A stretch of DNA of 64,000 nucleotides, taken from positions 186,001 through 250,000 of the forward strand of contig LJSV01000004.1 of assembly GCA_001314715.1 (NCBI GenBank), written 5' to 3'. The translations under genes were made by a program, and so were the position numbers. Source of the DNA: Rhodobacteraceae bacterium HLUCCA12. GTDB lineage: Bacteria; Pseudomonadota; Alphaproteobacteria; Rhodobacterales; Rhodobacteraceae. Below the pieces are notes generated by a model, which was given only the letters and a program-made list of their open reading frames with translations, ran no database searches and was not told the DNA's origin. Shown in pieces: positions 54,299-62,744 of the stretch; positions within the stretch are counted from its first letter, which is position 1, and the number at the start of each line of letters is the position of its first letter.

Positions 54299-54650
54299 TA
54301 TGCGGCAGTCGGCGTTCACGGGTTAGCCGGGGCTGACGCATCACAGTGCTACCGGGTAACGGGCCAAAGCACAAGGGCAGCTATTCCGCGTCGTGCGGTC
54401 TCTCCATGCCCTAAGGCCCCACTGCCACCCTCTACGGCGGTGAACATGGGAGAGCGGACCGAGCCGAGGGAAAGGCAGGTCTGGCCTAATGCTGGGGCTC
54501 GTCCGAATTGGCAGAGCAACATGGCGGCGGTCAGGGCGGGAGGCGGGTTTTCAACCCCGCTGGAGTAACCCGCTTTCTGACCGTCAACCGGGGTCTGAAC
54601 CGATTGGCAGGGGCAAGATAGAGCAATGATTTAATGAAGGAGAGAGGCAC
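54299..54650 (+). other. Non-coding block upstream of the packaging genes
   Basis: About 350 bases without a convincing gene. It contains two mutually exclusive stems: GCGGG at 54543-54547 can pair with CCCGC at 54556-54560, or GCGGGTT (54543-54549) with AACCCGC at 54567-54573. There is also a D-arm-like GCTC...GAGC at 54497-54516 that does not extend to a tRNA. A good SD (AAGGAGAGAGG) at its right end serves the next gene. Lambda-type terminases act at cos sites near terS, so this block is a reasonable place to look for the packaging site or an attenuator. Confidence 0.45.
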
Positions 54651-54998
54651 ATGCGACTGAACAACAAGAGCGCCCGACTGGCAGTCAATGCGTGGCTGAC
54701 CTCGTGTGGCCGTGACCCGCTTGGCAGTGATCTTTCCTATGAGCAGTTTGCCACCGAGCTCAGGAAGGTGCGCGCCGCGACCGTTGTGCAAGTGGCATTT
54801 AAGAGCCGGGCCGATGCCGTTGCCTACATCCGCGAGACGGCGCGAACAGACGCGAGAGCATTTCTGGAAACTATGAAGCACAGAGGATCAATGAAGCCTG
54901 ACCTGTTCCCAGGCAATCGTGGGTCCTTTCCAGCCAGACCGTATGCGGGGGGCGAAGGCGCGGCGTGTCAGTCTTTGCAAGAGAAAACAAAGGGATAA
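54651..54998 (+). CDS. Hypothetical phage protein
   Basis: A 115-residue protein preceded by AAGGAGAGAGG. The N-terminal 75 residues look like a small mixed fold (SYEQFATELRKVRAATVVQVAFKSRADAVAYI) and the tail is low in structure. It sits immediately upstream of terS, three bases before its start. No family is recognised. Genes in this position are often regulators or HNH-type packaging helpers, but no HNH motif is present. Confidence 0.6.
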   Translation: MRLNNKSARLAVNAWLTSCGRDPLGSDLSYEQFATELRKVRAATVVQVAFKSRADAVAYIRETARTDARAFLETMKHRGSMKPDLFPGNRGSFPARPYAGGEGAACQSLQEKTKG

Positions 54999-55001
54999 AA
55001 T

Positions 55002-55508
55002 ATGCGGATCATGCAGGAACTGCCGGGGCTTGAAGGCGAGCGCGCCATTGCGCGCATCGGCGGCGCTGACCTGTGCGACCTGCTACGCCTTACGCCCGGC
55101 GCACTCACGGGCCTGGTAAAGCGCAACCTTGCGGTGAAGCTGGGCCATGATGCTTACGATCTGGCCGAGACCGTGGGCCGGTATGTCGAACACCTGCGCG
55201 GCACCGCTTCCGGGCGCGGGGGCGAAGAACAGGTTCTTACCCTTACAGGGGAACGCGCCCGCCTGGCCCGTGCGCAAGCCGACGCGCAAGAACTCAAGAA
55301 CGCGGCCCTGCGCAGCGAGTTGGTGCCGGCGTCCGAAGTTGAACGCGCCTGGTCGGACACCCTGCGCGGCCTTCGTTCGCAGCTTCTGGCAGTCCCGTCG
55401 CGAATTCGGTCCGATCTGGGGAACCTGACCCCGGCGGACGTTGCCAAGATCGACCGCATCATGCGCGACACTCTAGCGGACCTGGGCGAAGCCGATGCCA
55501 ACGATTGA
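55002..55508 (+). CDS. Terminase small subunit (Nu1-like)
   Basis: A 168-residue DNA-packaging protein. The N-terminal half is a winged-helix-like region that would recognise the packaging site. The central helix (LTGERARLARAQADAQELKNAALRSELV) and the SEVERAWSDTLRGLRSQLLAVPSRI segment are typical of Nu1/gpNu1-like small subunits. The 3' end overlaps the large subunit by 14 bases. A terminase of its own means the element can package its DNA without relying on a helper's terminase. Confidence 0.8.
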   Translation: MRIMQELPGLEGERAIARIGGADLCDLLRLTPGALTGLVKRNLAVKLGHDAYDLAETVGRYVEHLRGTASGRGGEEQVLTLTGERARLARAQADAQELKNAALRSELVPASEVERAWSDTLRGLRSQLLAVPSRIRSDLGNLTPADVAKIDRIMRDTLADLGEADAND

Positions 55509-57276
55509 ACAAATCCAGCGCAAGGCCCTGCGCGCCCTGATACCGCCACCGCGCCTGCGCCTGTCCGACTGGATCGAGGCCGAAGTGTGCCTTCCCGATG
55601 GTGTCACGGCACAACCCGGCCCCGTCCGCCTCTGGCCCTTCCAGCGCGAGATTGCAGACGCAATCGGAGATCCGCTTATCGAGCGTGTAACGCTGGTGAA
55701 GCCGGTTCGTGTGGGCTTTACAACCCTTCTCACCAGCGCTGTTGCCAGCTTCGTAGCGAACGAACCCGCGCCAATTCTCTGCCTCTTGCCCGCTGAAGCC
55801 GACTGCCGAGATTACATGGTTTCGGACGTTGAACCGATCTTCGGAGCTTCCTCAGCCGTCGCCGCCGCCCTTTCCGACGAAAAAGACGAAGCCGGGCGCA
55901 ACACCCTTCTGTCGCGGCGGTTCCCCGGCGGTTCGCTCAAGATCGTGGCCGCAAAAGCCCCGCGCAACCTGCGCCGACACAATGTCCGAATTCTGTTCAT
56001 CGACGAAGCGGACGGCATGGAAGCCACCGCCGAAGGTTCGCCCATTTTGCTGGCCGAGCGCCGTACCCTGTCCTTTCCAGATCGCAAGATCGTCATGGGC
56101 TCGACACCGGTCCACGAAGAAACAAGCCACGTTCTGCGCGCCTTCGCCCAGTCTGACGCCCGCATTTTCGAGGTGCCTTGCCCCGAGTGTGGCAGCTTCA
56201 CCGAAATTCAGTGGGCGCACATTATCTGGACCGAGGGCGAACCAGAAACCGCCCGCTTCAAGTGCCCGCACTGCGCCGCCGAAGTGCCCGAACGGAAAAA
56301 ACCTGGCATGATCGCGCTAGGCCACTGGCGCGCCACGCGGCCCGAAGTGCGGGGACATGCAGGTTTCCGGCTCAACGCCCTGGTTTCGCTTCACGCGAAC
56401 GCGGCATGGCCGAAGCTAGCGGCGGAATTCATCGCCGCGAAGGATGACCCCAGCACCCTGCAAACCTTCGTCAACACCATTCTTGGACAGGGCTGGCGCG
56501 CCGCAGGCGACGAGCTGGACGAAGGCGACCTTGCTAGCCGGGCCGAAGCCATCGGCCTGGACGAAGTGCCTGCCGAAGTGCTGGCGCTGACAACCGGAAT
56601 CGACGTGCAGCACGATCGCCTTGAGGCCACGCTTCTAGGCTGGACTGAAGACGGCGCGGCGCTGGTGCTGGGCCACGTTGTGATCTGGGGTAGCTTCGAA
56701 GACGAAGAAGCATGGCGCGACCTGGACGAACTCTTGCGCACCCGCTTTCGGCACCAGCTGGGCGGGCGTATCGGCATAGATGCCGCCGCCATCGACGCGG
56801 GCGACGGCGCGTCAATGCACCATGTCACCGCCTTTACGATGCCCCGGACCCGCGCCAAGGTAATTGCCATCAAGGGCGCGGACGGCAACCGGCCGGTGAT
56901 CGAGCGCGCCGGATCGAAGACGAAGACCGGCGCGCGCCTCTGGATCGTGGGTGTTGATACGGCCAAGGCCCAACTATTCGCTCGACTGCCCCGACCTGAT
57001 GCCGTCCGGTTCTCTGCCGATCTGCCGCCGGTCTGGTTTGAACAACTGGCCAGCGAACGCGCCGTGATCCGCTACAGGCGCGGCCAGCCTGTCCGCAGTT
57101 TTGAGCGCATTCCAGGCAAGCGCGCCGAGGCATTGGATTGTGTGATTTACGGCTATGCCGCCCGGCAGATCGTGACATTTGACCCCGAACGCCGCCGCCG
57201 AGAACTGGCCAGCGCAAGTCCGCCAAGTCTTCGAACCGGCCCAGTGCTGGAATCCGCCTGGATGCAAAAGAGGTGA
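55495..57276 (+). CDS. Terminase large subunit (GpA family)
   Basis: A 593-residue lambda gpA-type packaging motor and nuclease. The Walker A-like KPVRVGFTT is at residues 69-77 and Walker B ILFIDEAD ends at Asp170-Glu171. A zinc-ribbon pair, CPECG (229-233) and CPHC (257-260), separates ATPase and nuclease regions. The C-terminal nuclease has TTGIDVQHDRLEATLLGW, GIDAAAIDAGDG and the ALDCVIYGYAA closing motif. The length is close to the family norm and nothing is broken. GpA terminases cut at cos, so cohesive ends are expected. Confidence 0.93.
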   Translation: MPTIEQIQRKALRALIPPPRLRLSDWIEAEVCLPDGVTAQPGPVRLWPFQREIADAIGDPLIERVTLVKPVRVGFTTLLTSAVASFVANEPAPILCLLPAEADCRDYMVSDVEPIFGASSAVAAALSDEKDEAGRNTLLSRRFPGGSLKIVAAKAPRNLRRHNVRILFIDEADGMEATAEGSPILLAERRTLSFPDRKIVMGSTPVHEETSHVLRAFAQSDARIFEVPCPECGSFTEIQWAHIIWTEGEPETARFKCPHCAAEVPERKKPGMIALGHWRATRPEVRGHAGFRLNALVSLHANAAWPKLAAEFIAAKDDPSTLQTFVNTILGQGWRAAGDELDEGDLASRAEAIGLDEVPAEVLALTTGIDVQHDRLEATLLGWTEDGAALVLGHVVIWGSFEDEEAWRDLDELLRTRFRHQLGGRIGIDAAAIDAGDGASMHHVTAFTMPRTRAKVIAIKGADGNRPVIERAGSKTKTGARLWIVGVDTAKAQLFARLPRPDAVRFSADLPPVWFEQLASERAVIRYRRGQPVRSFERIPGKRAEALDCVIYGYAARQIVTFDPERRRRELASASPPSLRTGPVLESAWMQKR

Positions 57277-57511
57277 CAGAACAGGGCAGGGACTGCCCCC
57301 GGTTGTGATGATCGCTGGAAAAGTCCCCCGTAACTGGGCGAGTGGGCAAACCCCCAGAGTGCGCGGCTGTTGTCTCTCCGGCGCGGCGCACAAATAAACT
57401 TGATTTTCACGGCCATTCTGTAAGTCCATAGACCTTCTAAAAGTATTTACATAGCGAACGATATGTGTAATCAAATGATCATCAACTTGATACTTATCAG
57501 AGAGGCGAGAT
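57277..57511 (+). promoter_or_regulatory. AT-rich promoter region inside the packaging genes
   Basis: A 235-base gap follows the terminase. From about 57395 it turns unusually AT-rich for this window. It holds ACATA...TATGT arms (around 57451-57468) and a perfect palindrome, ATCAA-C-TTGAT at 57481-57491, just before the next start. These are candidate promoter and operator sites for the HTH gene that follows. The first part contains GTGGGCAAACCCCC (57342-57355), repeated at 61763-61776. Confidence 0.45.
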
Positions 57512-57997
57512 ATGAAGACCGTTGATGATATTCGGATTTCCACCGAGGCCCTGGCGGGCTTTCTGGACGTAAAGTCAGGAACCTTCCGAAACTGGCAGAA
57601 TCGCGACGGGCTGTTGCAGGGGGGCACCTTGTCAGGGCGTGGCCGCAGGGCGTCCTTCAGCTTCTCTGACTGCCTGAAGGCGTATGTAGCGAAACAGTTG
57701 ATCGAAATGAGCGTTTCGACATCTGTTGCCGCAACCATTGCCAACCACTCTCCAGCCCTCGATGCCTTCATGAATGGAGCACCGCTTGTTGTTGGTGTGC
57801 GGGATGGAAAACCCGCTCTGGCCTATGATCCTGATCGGGATATTGCCATTCACATTCCGCTTGAGGAATTCGGCTGGTCCCTTGCGGATTGGTTCTGCCA
57901 TCACATTGCCCTTTCGGCGGGGAAGCCGGGAGCCTTCCAAACGGCGAAGCGTGACTTTGAAGAACGCGTAAACCTGCACCGGATCAACAAGCAATGA
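57512..57997 (+). CDS. HTH-type hypothetical protein between terminase and portal
   Basis: A 161-residue protein. The first 70 residues read like a MerR/AlpA-style DNA-binding domain: RISTEALAGFLDVKSGTFRNWQNRDGLL, then GRGRRASFSFSDCLKAYVAKQLI. The C-terminal half has no recognised fold. It has its own AT-rich upstream region and a palindrome next to its start, and overlaps the portal start by four bases. It probably controls the head operon. It interrupts the usual terminase-portal order and differs in base composition from its neighbours. Confidence 0.6.
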   Translation: MKTVDDIRISTEALAGFLDVKSGTFRNWQNRDGLLQGGTLSGRGRRASFSFSDCLKAYVAKQLIEMSVSTSVAATIANHSPALDAFMNGAPLVVGVRDGKPALAYDPDRDIAIHIPLEEFGWSLADWFCHHIALSAGKPGAFQTAKRDFEERVNLHRINKQ

Positions 57998-59319
57998 TCC
58001 ACCTTAGGGACATAATCCGCCGTATCGTGGCGCCCGCAGCAATCCGGCAGATTGAAGCCGGGGGCGGTGGCTGGCGTTTTCAGGGCGTGCCTATGCTTCC
58101 CGCGCCCCAGCAAAGCGCCCTTGCAGCCCGAGGCCCGGCCAAGGCGCGCGCCGCTGCCCTGTCAATGAACAACCCGATTGCCGCCCGCGCCGTGGAGGCG
58201 TGGGCATCGGCTTTGGTTGGAAAGGGCTGGCAAGTGCAGTCGCAGCACAGCGACCGGCAAGTCGCGCGCATCTTGAACAATGATCTTGAAACACTCGTTT
58301 GGCCTCTCTTGCCTATGATTGCCAGAGGCATAGTCCGCGACGGCGAAGCCTTCGTGCGCATCCTGTCCGGGCCGAACGGGTTTCGCCTGGTCATCCTGCC
58401 TTCTGATCAGATCGACCCGGCCATGACCCGCGACCTGGGCAACGGGGCGCGCATCGTGGCCGGTGTTGAATTCGACGCATCGGAGCAAGTGACAGCCTAT
58501 CACGTCCTTCCTGATGCCCCCGGAACCGCCTTTGCCAACTATGGCGAAACGCTGCGCATCCCAGCTTCGGAAATCCTGCACATCTTTGACCCGATCTTTC
58601 CAGGCCAGGTTCGGGGCGTGACTTGGCTTGCCCCGGTCCTCTTGAAGCTGGCGGATTACGACGCCGCATCCGATGCCATGCTGATGAACCTTAAGACGCA
58701 AAGCCTGTTTGCAGGTTTCATCACTGACTTGGAAGGCGGCGCAGCGGGCTTCGATAGTCCTCGTGACGCCGGCACCGCTAATATCAGCCTTGAACCCGGC
58801 GCCATGCGCATTCTGCCCCAAGGCAGCGATGTGAAGTTCGCCCAGCCGTCTGGCGGGCTTTCGCAGCAAGTGGACTTTATCAAGTCGCAGCTGCACGAAA
58901 TCGCCGCCGGGCTGGGCCTGATGTATGAGCAGCTTTCGGGCGATCTGAGCCAAGCGAACTATTCCAGCGCCCGTTTCGGCCTGCTGGAATTCCGCCGCCG
59001 CGCCGAAATGCTGCAACGAACCCTGATCGAAGGTCAGCTTCTCCGCCCTCTCTGGCGCCGCTGGATCGACTGGAAGTCGCTTGCCGGTGAAATCACGCCC
59101 GAAGATGCCATGTCGCCAGATTATCGCGCCGTGCGCTTCGTTGCGCCCGGCTGGCAATGGGTTGACCCGCTTAAGGAAGTGAATGCCGAAGTGCGCGCCA
59201 TCGAGGCAGGCTTGAAATCCCGCGCCGAAGTAGTGGCCAGCCGGGGGCGCGATCTGGACGAAGTTGACGAAGAGATTGCGGCCGACAATCGAACGAACCG
59301 CCGGGAAGGTGCAGCATGA
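57994..59319 (+). CDS. Phage portal protein (lambda family)
   Basis: A 441-residue portal, the dodecameric ring through which DNA enters the capsid. Family features include AARGPAKARAAALSMNNPIAARAVEAWASALVGKGW at residues 44-79, DGEAFVRILSGPNGFRLVILPSDQID, and GEIL-like ASEILHIFDPIFPGQVRGVTWLAPVL. A late segment, LGLMYEQLSGDLSQANYSSAR, is diagnostic for lambda-type portals. The length is a little short for the family (usually about 500). The start overlaps the HTH gene and the end overlaps the protease-capsid gene. Confidence 0.93.
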   Translation: MIHLRDIIRRIVAPAAIRQIEAGGGGWRFQGVPMLPAPQQSALAARGPAKARAAALSMNNPIAARAVEAWASALVGKGWQVQSQHSDRQVARILNNDLETLVWPLLPMIARGIVRDGEAFVRILSGPNGFRLVILPSDQIDPAMTRDLGNGARIVAGVEFDASEQVTAYHVLPDAPGTAFANYGETLRIPASEILHIFDPIFPGQVRGVTWLAPVLLKLADYDAASDAMLMNLKTQSLFAGFITDLEGGAAGFDSPRDAGTANISLEPGAMRILPQGSDVKFAQPSGGLSQQVDFIKSQLHEIAAGLGLMYEQLSGDLSQANYSSARFGLLEFRRRAEMLQRTLIEGQLLRPLWRRWIDWKSLAGEITPEDAMSPDYRAVRFVAPGWQWVDPLKEVNAEVRAIEAGLKSRAEVVASRGRDLDEVDEEIAADNRTNRREGAA

Positions 59320-61133
59320 CAATTCATCTTCGCGCGGTGACGCCGCGCCCCTCAACTCTCGACCCAAACTTGCGGACTGTCGAAGCCATCGTTTCGACCG
59401 GGGCACCCGCCGTCCGTCCGGGATTTGTGGAACGCCTTGACCTGTCGGGGGCGGACTTGTCGCGCCTTGTCGGCGCCCCCGTTCTCGACGGCCACCGCGC
59501 CCAAAGCACCCGCGATCAGCTTGGCGTGATCGAAGCTGCCGAGCTGCGCCCCGAAGGGCTTTGGGTCCGCATCAAGTTTCGCTCGAACGACGCCGCGCAA
59601 GCCGTCCTTTCCGACATTGGCGACGGAACCCTGCGCGGCCTGTCCATCGGCTACAGCGTCCAGCAATGGCGCGAGGGGCAGGAAGGAAACCGGCGCGTGC
59701 GAACCGCCATCAAGTGGACACCCGTTGAGGTGTCCGTTGTCCCAATTCCCGCCGATCCCACGGCACACTTTCGCAATGGAGCATCAACCATGCCTGAGAA
59801 CGACATTCACACCGCCACGCCCCCGGCGGATCCAATCACGACGACCACGCCCCCGGCTGGCACGCTGACCCGCGCGGACATGAACCGCGAAATTCGCAGC
59901 ATCGCCCAGCTTGCCGGACTGCCCGACGAATGGACCAATGGTCAGATTGATGCCGAGGCAACCCCGGAACAAGCCCGCGCCGCCGCCTTCGAGGAAATGG
60001 GCGCCCGGCAGGACCAGACGCGCACCCGCACGGCGCGCGCCGACATCTTGACCGATCACAGCGACCCGGCAACAATTGCCACCAGGGCCGGTGAAGCTCT
60101 GTTTGCCCGTTCGCATCCGGAGCACCAATTGTCTGAACCGGCCCGCGCCTATGCTGGCCTGACCATTCCCGACACGGCCCGCGAATGCCTGCGCCGCGCG
60201 GGCATCTCGACCACCGGCATGGCAACCGAAACGCTGATCACCCGCGCACTGCACGCGACCAGCGACTTTCCCCTGATCTTGGGCGATGCCGTAAACCGCG
60301 AGCTGCGCCGAACTTATCAAGCCCCGGTGTCCGGTGCCCGCCTTCTTGCCCGCCAGACCACGGCCCGCGACTTCCGCGCGAAGCGCCGTGCGATCCTCGG
60401 AGAAGCCCCCGCGCTGGAAAAGACGAACGAAGCGGGTGAATTCAAACACGGCACCATTGACGAAGCCGCCGAAACCTATGCCGTCGCCACCTTCGGAAAG
60501 ATTATCTCAATCAGCCGCCAGGCAATGGTGAACGATGATCTGGGGGCATTCACGACCATTCCTGCTGCCATGGGCACCGCCGCCTTGAATTTCGAGGCTG
60601 CCCAGCTGGTAGCGAAGATCGAAGGCAACCCGGAAATGTCGGACGGCATCGCGGTCTTCAACGCAGCCGGGCATGGCAACGAGAAATCGGCCACCGCAAC
60701 CGGCTCCGGCGTGACCATGGTTGATGCCATTACCGCCGATCTGGGCACCGCCCGCACCGCCATGCGCCGCAAGACCGGCTTGAGCGGTGCGCCGATCGAC
60801 GTTGCCCCCCGCTTCGTGCTGGTGCCGCCCGAACTGGAAACCGACATGCAAAAAGCCCTGGCAGCCATCCAGGCGACTAGCTCCGAAGACTTCAACCCGT
60901 TTTCGACGCTTTCGCTGGCAGTCGAACCGCGCCTGACCTCCGAAACCCGCTGGTATGTCGTTGCAGATCCGCAAACCGTGGATGGTCTGGAATATGCCTA
61001 TCTTGAAGGCGCCCCCGGCCCCCAGATCGAAAGCCGCGCAGGCTTTGAAGTGGACGGAACCCAAATCAGGGTTCGCCTGGACTTCGGTTGCGGCTGGGTT
61101 GACCACCGCGGCTGGTATCGGGTTGGCGACTGA
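59316..61133 (+). CDS. Prohead protease/major capsid protein fusion
   Basis: A 605-residue fusion. The first 150 residues are an S78/U35-type prohead protease with the catalytic pair His60 (VLDGHRAQ) and Ser110 (RGLSIGYSV). A threonine/proline-rich linker follows (about 160-185), then a delta/scaffold-like region to about residue 290. The rest is an HK97-fold major capsid protein (ALEKTNEAGEFKHGTIDEAAETYAVATFGKIISISRQ; FVLVPPELETDMQKALAA). Self-cleavage would release the mature coat protein during assembly. Such fusions are known in alphaproteobacterial phages. Confidence 0.92.
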   Translation: MTIHLRAVTPRPSTLDPNLRTVEAIVSTGAPAVRPGFVERLDLSGADLSRLVGAPVLDGHRAQSTRDQLGVIEAAELRPEGLWVRIKFRSNDAAQAVLSDIGDGTLRGLSIGYSVQQWREGQEGNRRVRTAIKWTPVEVSVVPIPADPTAHFRNGASTMPENDIHTATPPADPITTTTPPAGTLTRADMNREIRSIAQLAGLPDEWTNGQIDAEATPEQARAAAFEEMGARQDQTRTRTARADILTDHSDPATIATRAGEALFARSHPEHQLSEPARAYAGLTIPDTARECLRRAGISTTGMATETLITRALHATSDFPLILGDAVNRELRRTYQAPVSGARLLARQTTARDFRAKRRAILGEAPALEKTNEAGEFKHGTIDEAAETYAVATFGKIISISRQAMVNDDLGAFTTIPAAMGTAALNFEAAQLVAKIEGNPEMSDGIAVFNAAGHGNEKSATATGSGVTMVDAITADLGTARTAMRRKTGLSGAPIDVAPRFVLVPPELETDMQKALAAIQATSSEDFNPFSTLSLAVEPRLTSETRWYVVADPQTVDGLEYAYLEGAPGPQIESRAGFEVDGTQIRVRLDFGCGWVDHRGWYRVGD

Positions 61134-61348
61134 TGACCATTGCGGCCAGCGAGCTTGTCACCATGCGTGATGCCCTGATCAGGGCACGCGCACGGGGCGT
61201 TCGGGAAACGACGGTTGACGGGATGCGCGTTTCTTACGCCACCGATGCCGAAATGGCCGCAGTGATTGCCGATCTTGAACGCCGCATCAATGCCGCATCG
61301 GCCCCTTCGCGGGGGACGGTGCATTTCTCGACCTCCAAGGGAGTCTGA
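61133..61348 (+). CDS. gpW-like head-tail joining protein
   Basis: A 71-residue protein resembling lambda gpW, which plugs the filled head and forms part of the tail attachment site. The signature is the helix MRDALIRARARGVRET followed by DGMRVSYATDAEMAAVIADLERRI. It overlaps the capsid gene by one base. It is the only head-tail connector found in the element. Confidence 0.8.
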   Translation: MTIAASELVTMRDALIRARARGVRETTVDGMRVSYATDAEMAAVIADLERRINAASAPSRGTVHFSTSKGV

Positions 61349-61349
61349 C

Positions 61350-61685
61350 ATGAAGAACTTTGTGCAAACCGGGAACACGCTGACCTTCACCGCCGCCGAT
61401 CCTGTCACCGCCGGGCAAGGGGTTGTTATGGGGGCGTTGTTCGGCATCGCTGCCAGCTCTGCCGCCACCGGCGAATCGTTCGAGGCCGCGTTGACCGGCG
61501 TCTTTACCCTGCCCAAGGCCGAAGACGACATTGCCACCGGTGCGGCCCTCTACTGGGATGAAGCCCAGGGACTGGCGACCACGACCACCGCCGAAGGGGC
61601 TAACCCGCTGATCGGCGCTGCGACCGAAGCAGCCGGAACAAGCGCCTCGACGGTTCGCGCGCGCCTCAACGGCACCACGATCTGA
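61350..61685 (+). CDS. DUF2190 family capsid decoration-like protein
   Basis: A 111-residue protein matching DUF2190: FVQTGNTLTFTAADPVTAGQGVVMG at the N-terminus, FTLPKAEDDIATGAALYWDEAQG, and a closing GTSASTVRARLNG. DUF2190 proteins are beta-rich and thought to decorate or cement phage capsids. The ATG at 61350 follows AAGGGAG. It ends the structural operon. Confidence 0.82.
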   Translation: MKNFVQTGNTLTFTAADPVTAGQGVVMGALFGIAASSAATGESFEAALTGVFTLPKAEDDIATGAALYWDEAQGLATTTTAEGANPLIGAATEAAGTSASTVRARLNGTTI

Positions 61686-61786
61686 GCAGGGAGAGTTTGA
61701 GCAATGGCAGGGGCGCGCAACACCGCTACGTTTCACGGGGAAGCGCCCCCGTCATTCGGCGCGTGGGCAAACCCCCGCCGCGCGCG

Positions 61787-62020
61787 TCACTTGCGGCGCA
61801 AGCGGACCCCCGGCCCGCCGCCGTTCTCTTCAATGAAATCCACCCCGGCAGCCTCAAGGGCGGCTCGGATTGCTGCGACCGCATCCACTGATGCGGGGGG
61901 CTGGATTGTGCCTTCCGCCCGCTTCAATGTCGAAACCGAAACCCCGGCCATGCTGGCGAGGTCTGTCTGGGAGAGCGACACAAGCGAACGCCCTGCCCGA
62001 ATTTGCGCTGATGCTGTCAT
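61787..62020 (-). CDS. XRE-type transcriptional regulator of the element
   Basis: A 77-residue minus-strand protein with a helix-turn-helix: IRAGRSLVSLSQTDLASMAGVSVSTLKRAEGT. The tail (AIRAALEAAGVDFIEENGGGPGVRLRRK) is common in small XRE proteins of phages and plasmids. The start at 62020 leaves 66 bases to the divergent gene. It is the only regulator on the minus strand in the element and is the natural candidate for controlling the excisionase-integrase unit. Confidence 0.8.
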   Translation of the reverse strand: MTASAQIRAGRSLVSLSQTDLASMAGVSVSTLKRAEGTIQPPASVDAVAAIRAALEAAGVDFIEENGGGPGVRLRRK

Positions 62021-62086
62021 GTTTTCTGTTGAACCATTTAGACCAATGGCTATATGGACCATACAACATTTTCAGGAGGCAAGGCA
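62021..62086. promoter_or_regulatory. Divergent promoter/operator of the element's control genes
   Basis: Rightward: TTGAAC (62029-62034) and TATATG (62051-62056), 16 bases apart. Leftward, TTGTAT and TCTAAA on the complement are about 18 bases apart. The two overlap. Repeats of the form ACCAATGG and GGACCAT in between give possible regulator sites. A strong SD (AGGAGG, 62074-62079) precedes the rightward gene. Confidence 0.5.
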
Positions 62087-62512
62087 ATGTCCAAAGAACG
62101 CGCCTGCGCGAACGGCCCCATTATGTCCCGCCGCGCCCTTATCGCTACCGCCCCTGCCGCTGGCCTCGCTGCGCTGGTCGCGGGCGCAGAGCGGGTGCAG
62201 GCATTGACCGGCGAAATCATCGAACCGCCTTACCTGCATGTGGTTGATCGGCCCGTGCCTGGATCGCGGCCCGGCATGAAGCCCGGCGACATGCTGCTTA
62301 TTCTGCCCGGCCTGAGCCAGTGGGATGATACGCATTTGATGCGGAGTGGTGATTTCGCGGCTGTGCAGGTAACGCGGCCCGATGGCCTCGTTCACATCTG
62401 CTACCACGGCACCCGTCAAAGACTTCTCGTTTCCCGCGAACAGGCGAAAGAAATCGTTGCAGGAAGCATCGCCGGAAAGATTCGCCTGGTTCGCGGCCGC
62501 TGGATCGCTTGA
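62087..62512 (+). CDS. Hypothetical protein, possible Tat-type signal
   Basis: A 141-residue protein. An RR-containing hydrophobic stretch (MSRRALIATAPAAGLAALVAGAERVQA, residues 13-39) looks like a Tat-type signal or membrane anchor. The remaining 100 residues form an unknown domain (KPGDMLLILPGLSQW, VTRPDGLVHICYHG). The start at 62087 follows AGGAGG. It heads the rightward control operon. A signal in a satellite gene is unusual; surface exclusion or interference with other phages would be possible roles, but there is no sequence proof. Confidence 0.55.
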   Translation: MSKERACANGPIMSRRALIATAPAAGLAALVAGAERVQALTGEIIEPPYLHVVDRPVPGSRPGMKPGDMLLILPGLSQWDDTHLMRSGDFAAVQVTRPDGLVHICYHGTRQRLLVSREQAKEIVAGSIAGKIRLVRGRWIA

Positions 62513-62534
62513 GGCTTGTTGAGGAAATGAAGCC

Positions 62535-62744
62535 ATGAACCGCCCCGCCCCAATACTCGCCAGCGAAACCAGCGCGGCCCGACTTCTGGACATGAAGCCG
62601 GCCGAGTTTCGCGCGCTGGTCGAAGCCGGGCATTTTCCGCGCGGGCGTGAAATCGCGCCGGGAATGGTGCGCTGGCCGGTCGATGAGCTGCGCCTGATCG
62701 CAAACGGGGAAGCCGCCGAAGGGCTGGGGGACGTGCAATGGTGA
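62535..62744 (+). CDS. AlpA/excisionase-like HTH protein
   Basis: A 69-residue protein with the MerR-like fold of AlpA and phage excisionases: SETSAARLLDMKPAEFRALVEAGHFPRG, then GMVRWPVDELRLIANG. It overlaps the integrase start by seven bases, so recombination directionality factor and integrase are made together. AlpA proteins activate integrase/excision in many satellites. Confidence 0.78.
   Translation: MNRPAPILASETSAARLLDMKPAEFRALVEAGHFPRGREIAPGMVRWPVDELRLIANGEAAEGLGDVQW

Noticed and set aside
54263-54568. A 101-codon frame starting with GTG after the 54036 gene
   Set aside because: It runs through the GC hairpin at 54277-54298, has arginine/alanine-biased composition typical of an off-frame reading, and its GTG overlaps the previous stop only by chance. 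I treat the region as non-coding.
54490-54575. A tRNA-like segment (GCTC...GAGC D-arm and a GCGGG T-arm-like stem)
   Set aside because: No matching acceptor stem or standard T-loop sequence can be formed, so it is not called as a tRNA.
61704-62207. A 167-codon plus-strand frame after the DUF2190 gene
   Set aside because: It is antisense to the XRE gene and overlaps the start of the 62087 gene; its composition is off-frame-like. The XRE gene on the other strand has a clear helix-turn-helix.
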